DNA from: Alphaproteobacteria bacterium
GTDB taxonomy: Bacteria > Pseudomonadota > Alphaproteobacteria > Rhodobacterales > Rhodobacteraceae
Reading direction: 5' to 3'
Assembly: GCA_030431485.1 (NCBI GenBank)
Contig: JAUIIR010000025.1
Location: 1-53,576, forward strand
DNA: 53,576 nucleotides
Position numbers and translations under genes: made by a program. Positions 53,545-53,576 of the stretch are shown here, piece after piece. The stretch's first letter is position 1. Each line of letters starts with the position of its first letter. The notes beneath the pieces are model-generated. The model had not been told where the DNA came from. It saw nothing but the letters and a program-made list of their open reading frames with translations, and did no database searches.

Positions 53545-53576
53545 TACTCTCCCCTTCACGTGCAAACCGAAAAGAG

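Overview
The window looks like part of the chromosome of a Roseobacter-group alphaproteobacterium (Rhodobacteraceae). The basis is high GC, the joint layout of TCA-cycle and ethylmalonyl-CoA pathway genes that is familiar from Rhodobacter and its relatives (recalled, not searched), an HvrA/H-NS-type protein, NnrU, a LuxR/LuxI pair and a taurine-pyruvate aminotransferase. No rRNA, tRNA, CRISPR array, insertion sequence or prophage was seen.

Layout. 1-952: 3' part of a taurine-pyruvate aminotransferase (minus strand). 1115-5065: a zinc-ribbon membrane protein, divergent from ftsE-ftsX-plsC-PPOX flavoprotein. 5066-6034: a palindrome-rich gap and a lone orphan gene. 6201-15443 (minus strand): a 2-oxoglutarate dehydrogenase / succinyl-CoA synthetase operon in the order sucC-hypothetical-sucD-sucA-sucB-MAPEG-lpd. 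15750-17633: a plus-strand glycosyltransferase-methyltransferase fusion that separates mdh (17689-18651) from sucC. 18799-23944: a TauE-like exporter, a small secreted protein, mcl2-nnrU-DUF1737-mch, a membrane protein and a DUF4344 peptidase. 24208-27902: sdhC-sdhD-sdhA-lipoprotein-sdhB. 28019-29504: a cytoplasmic-looking M35 (aspzincin) peptidase with a Tat-like partner. 29669-35716: small membrane protein, ornithine decarboxylase with a structured leader, Asp-box (BNR) protein, DUF1989 protein, membrane protein, deoD, hvrA-like and a secreted hypothetical. 35796-40814: ecm, a PlsB-like acyltransferase and ccr. 41020-42649: small ORF, luxR and luxI. 42688-47383: RecD-like helicase, an oxidoreductase, acyl-CoA ligase and a MaoC protein. 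47380-53544 (minus strand): mreC-mreD-mrdA-rodA-hydroxyacid reductase-rpe, with mreB expected just outside the right edge.

How the genes work together. The core is acetyl-CoA metabolism. mdh, sucABCD, lpd and sdhCDAB supply half of the TCA cycle, and ccr, ecm, mch and mcl2 supply four steps of the ethylmalonyl-CoA pathway that replaces the glyoxylate shunt. The best unexplained signal is regulatory. An identical pair of TGTGATCACA palindromes, spaced exactly 21 bp centre to centre, stands at nearly the same distance upstream of both sucC (112 nt) and sdhC (117 nt), which suggests one regulator for both operons. Each of these operons also carries a small exported protein of unknown function joined to the preceding enzyme gene by a TGATG overlap. 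Other points of interest are a perfect hairpin that would bury the ribosome-binding site of the Asp-box protein, a possible leader peptide of ornithine decarboxylase, the M35 peptidase pair, and the orphan Tiki/EreA-like gene.
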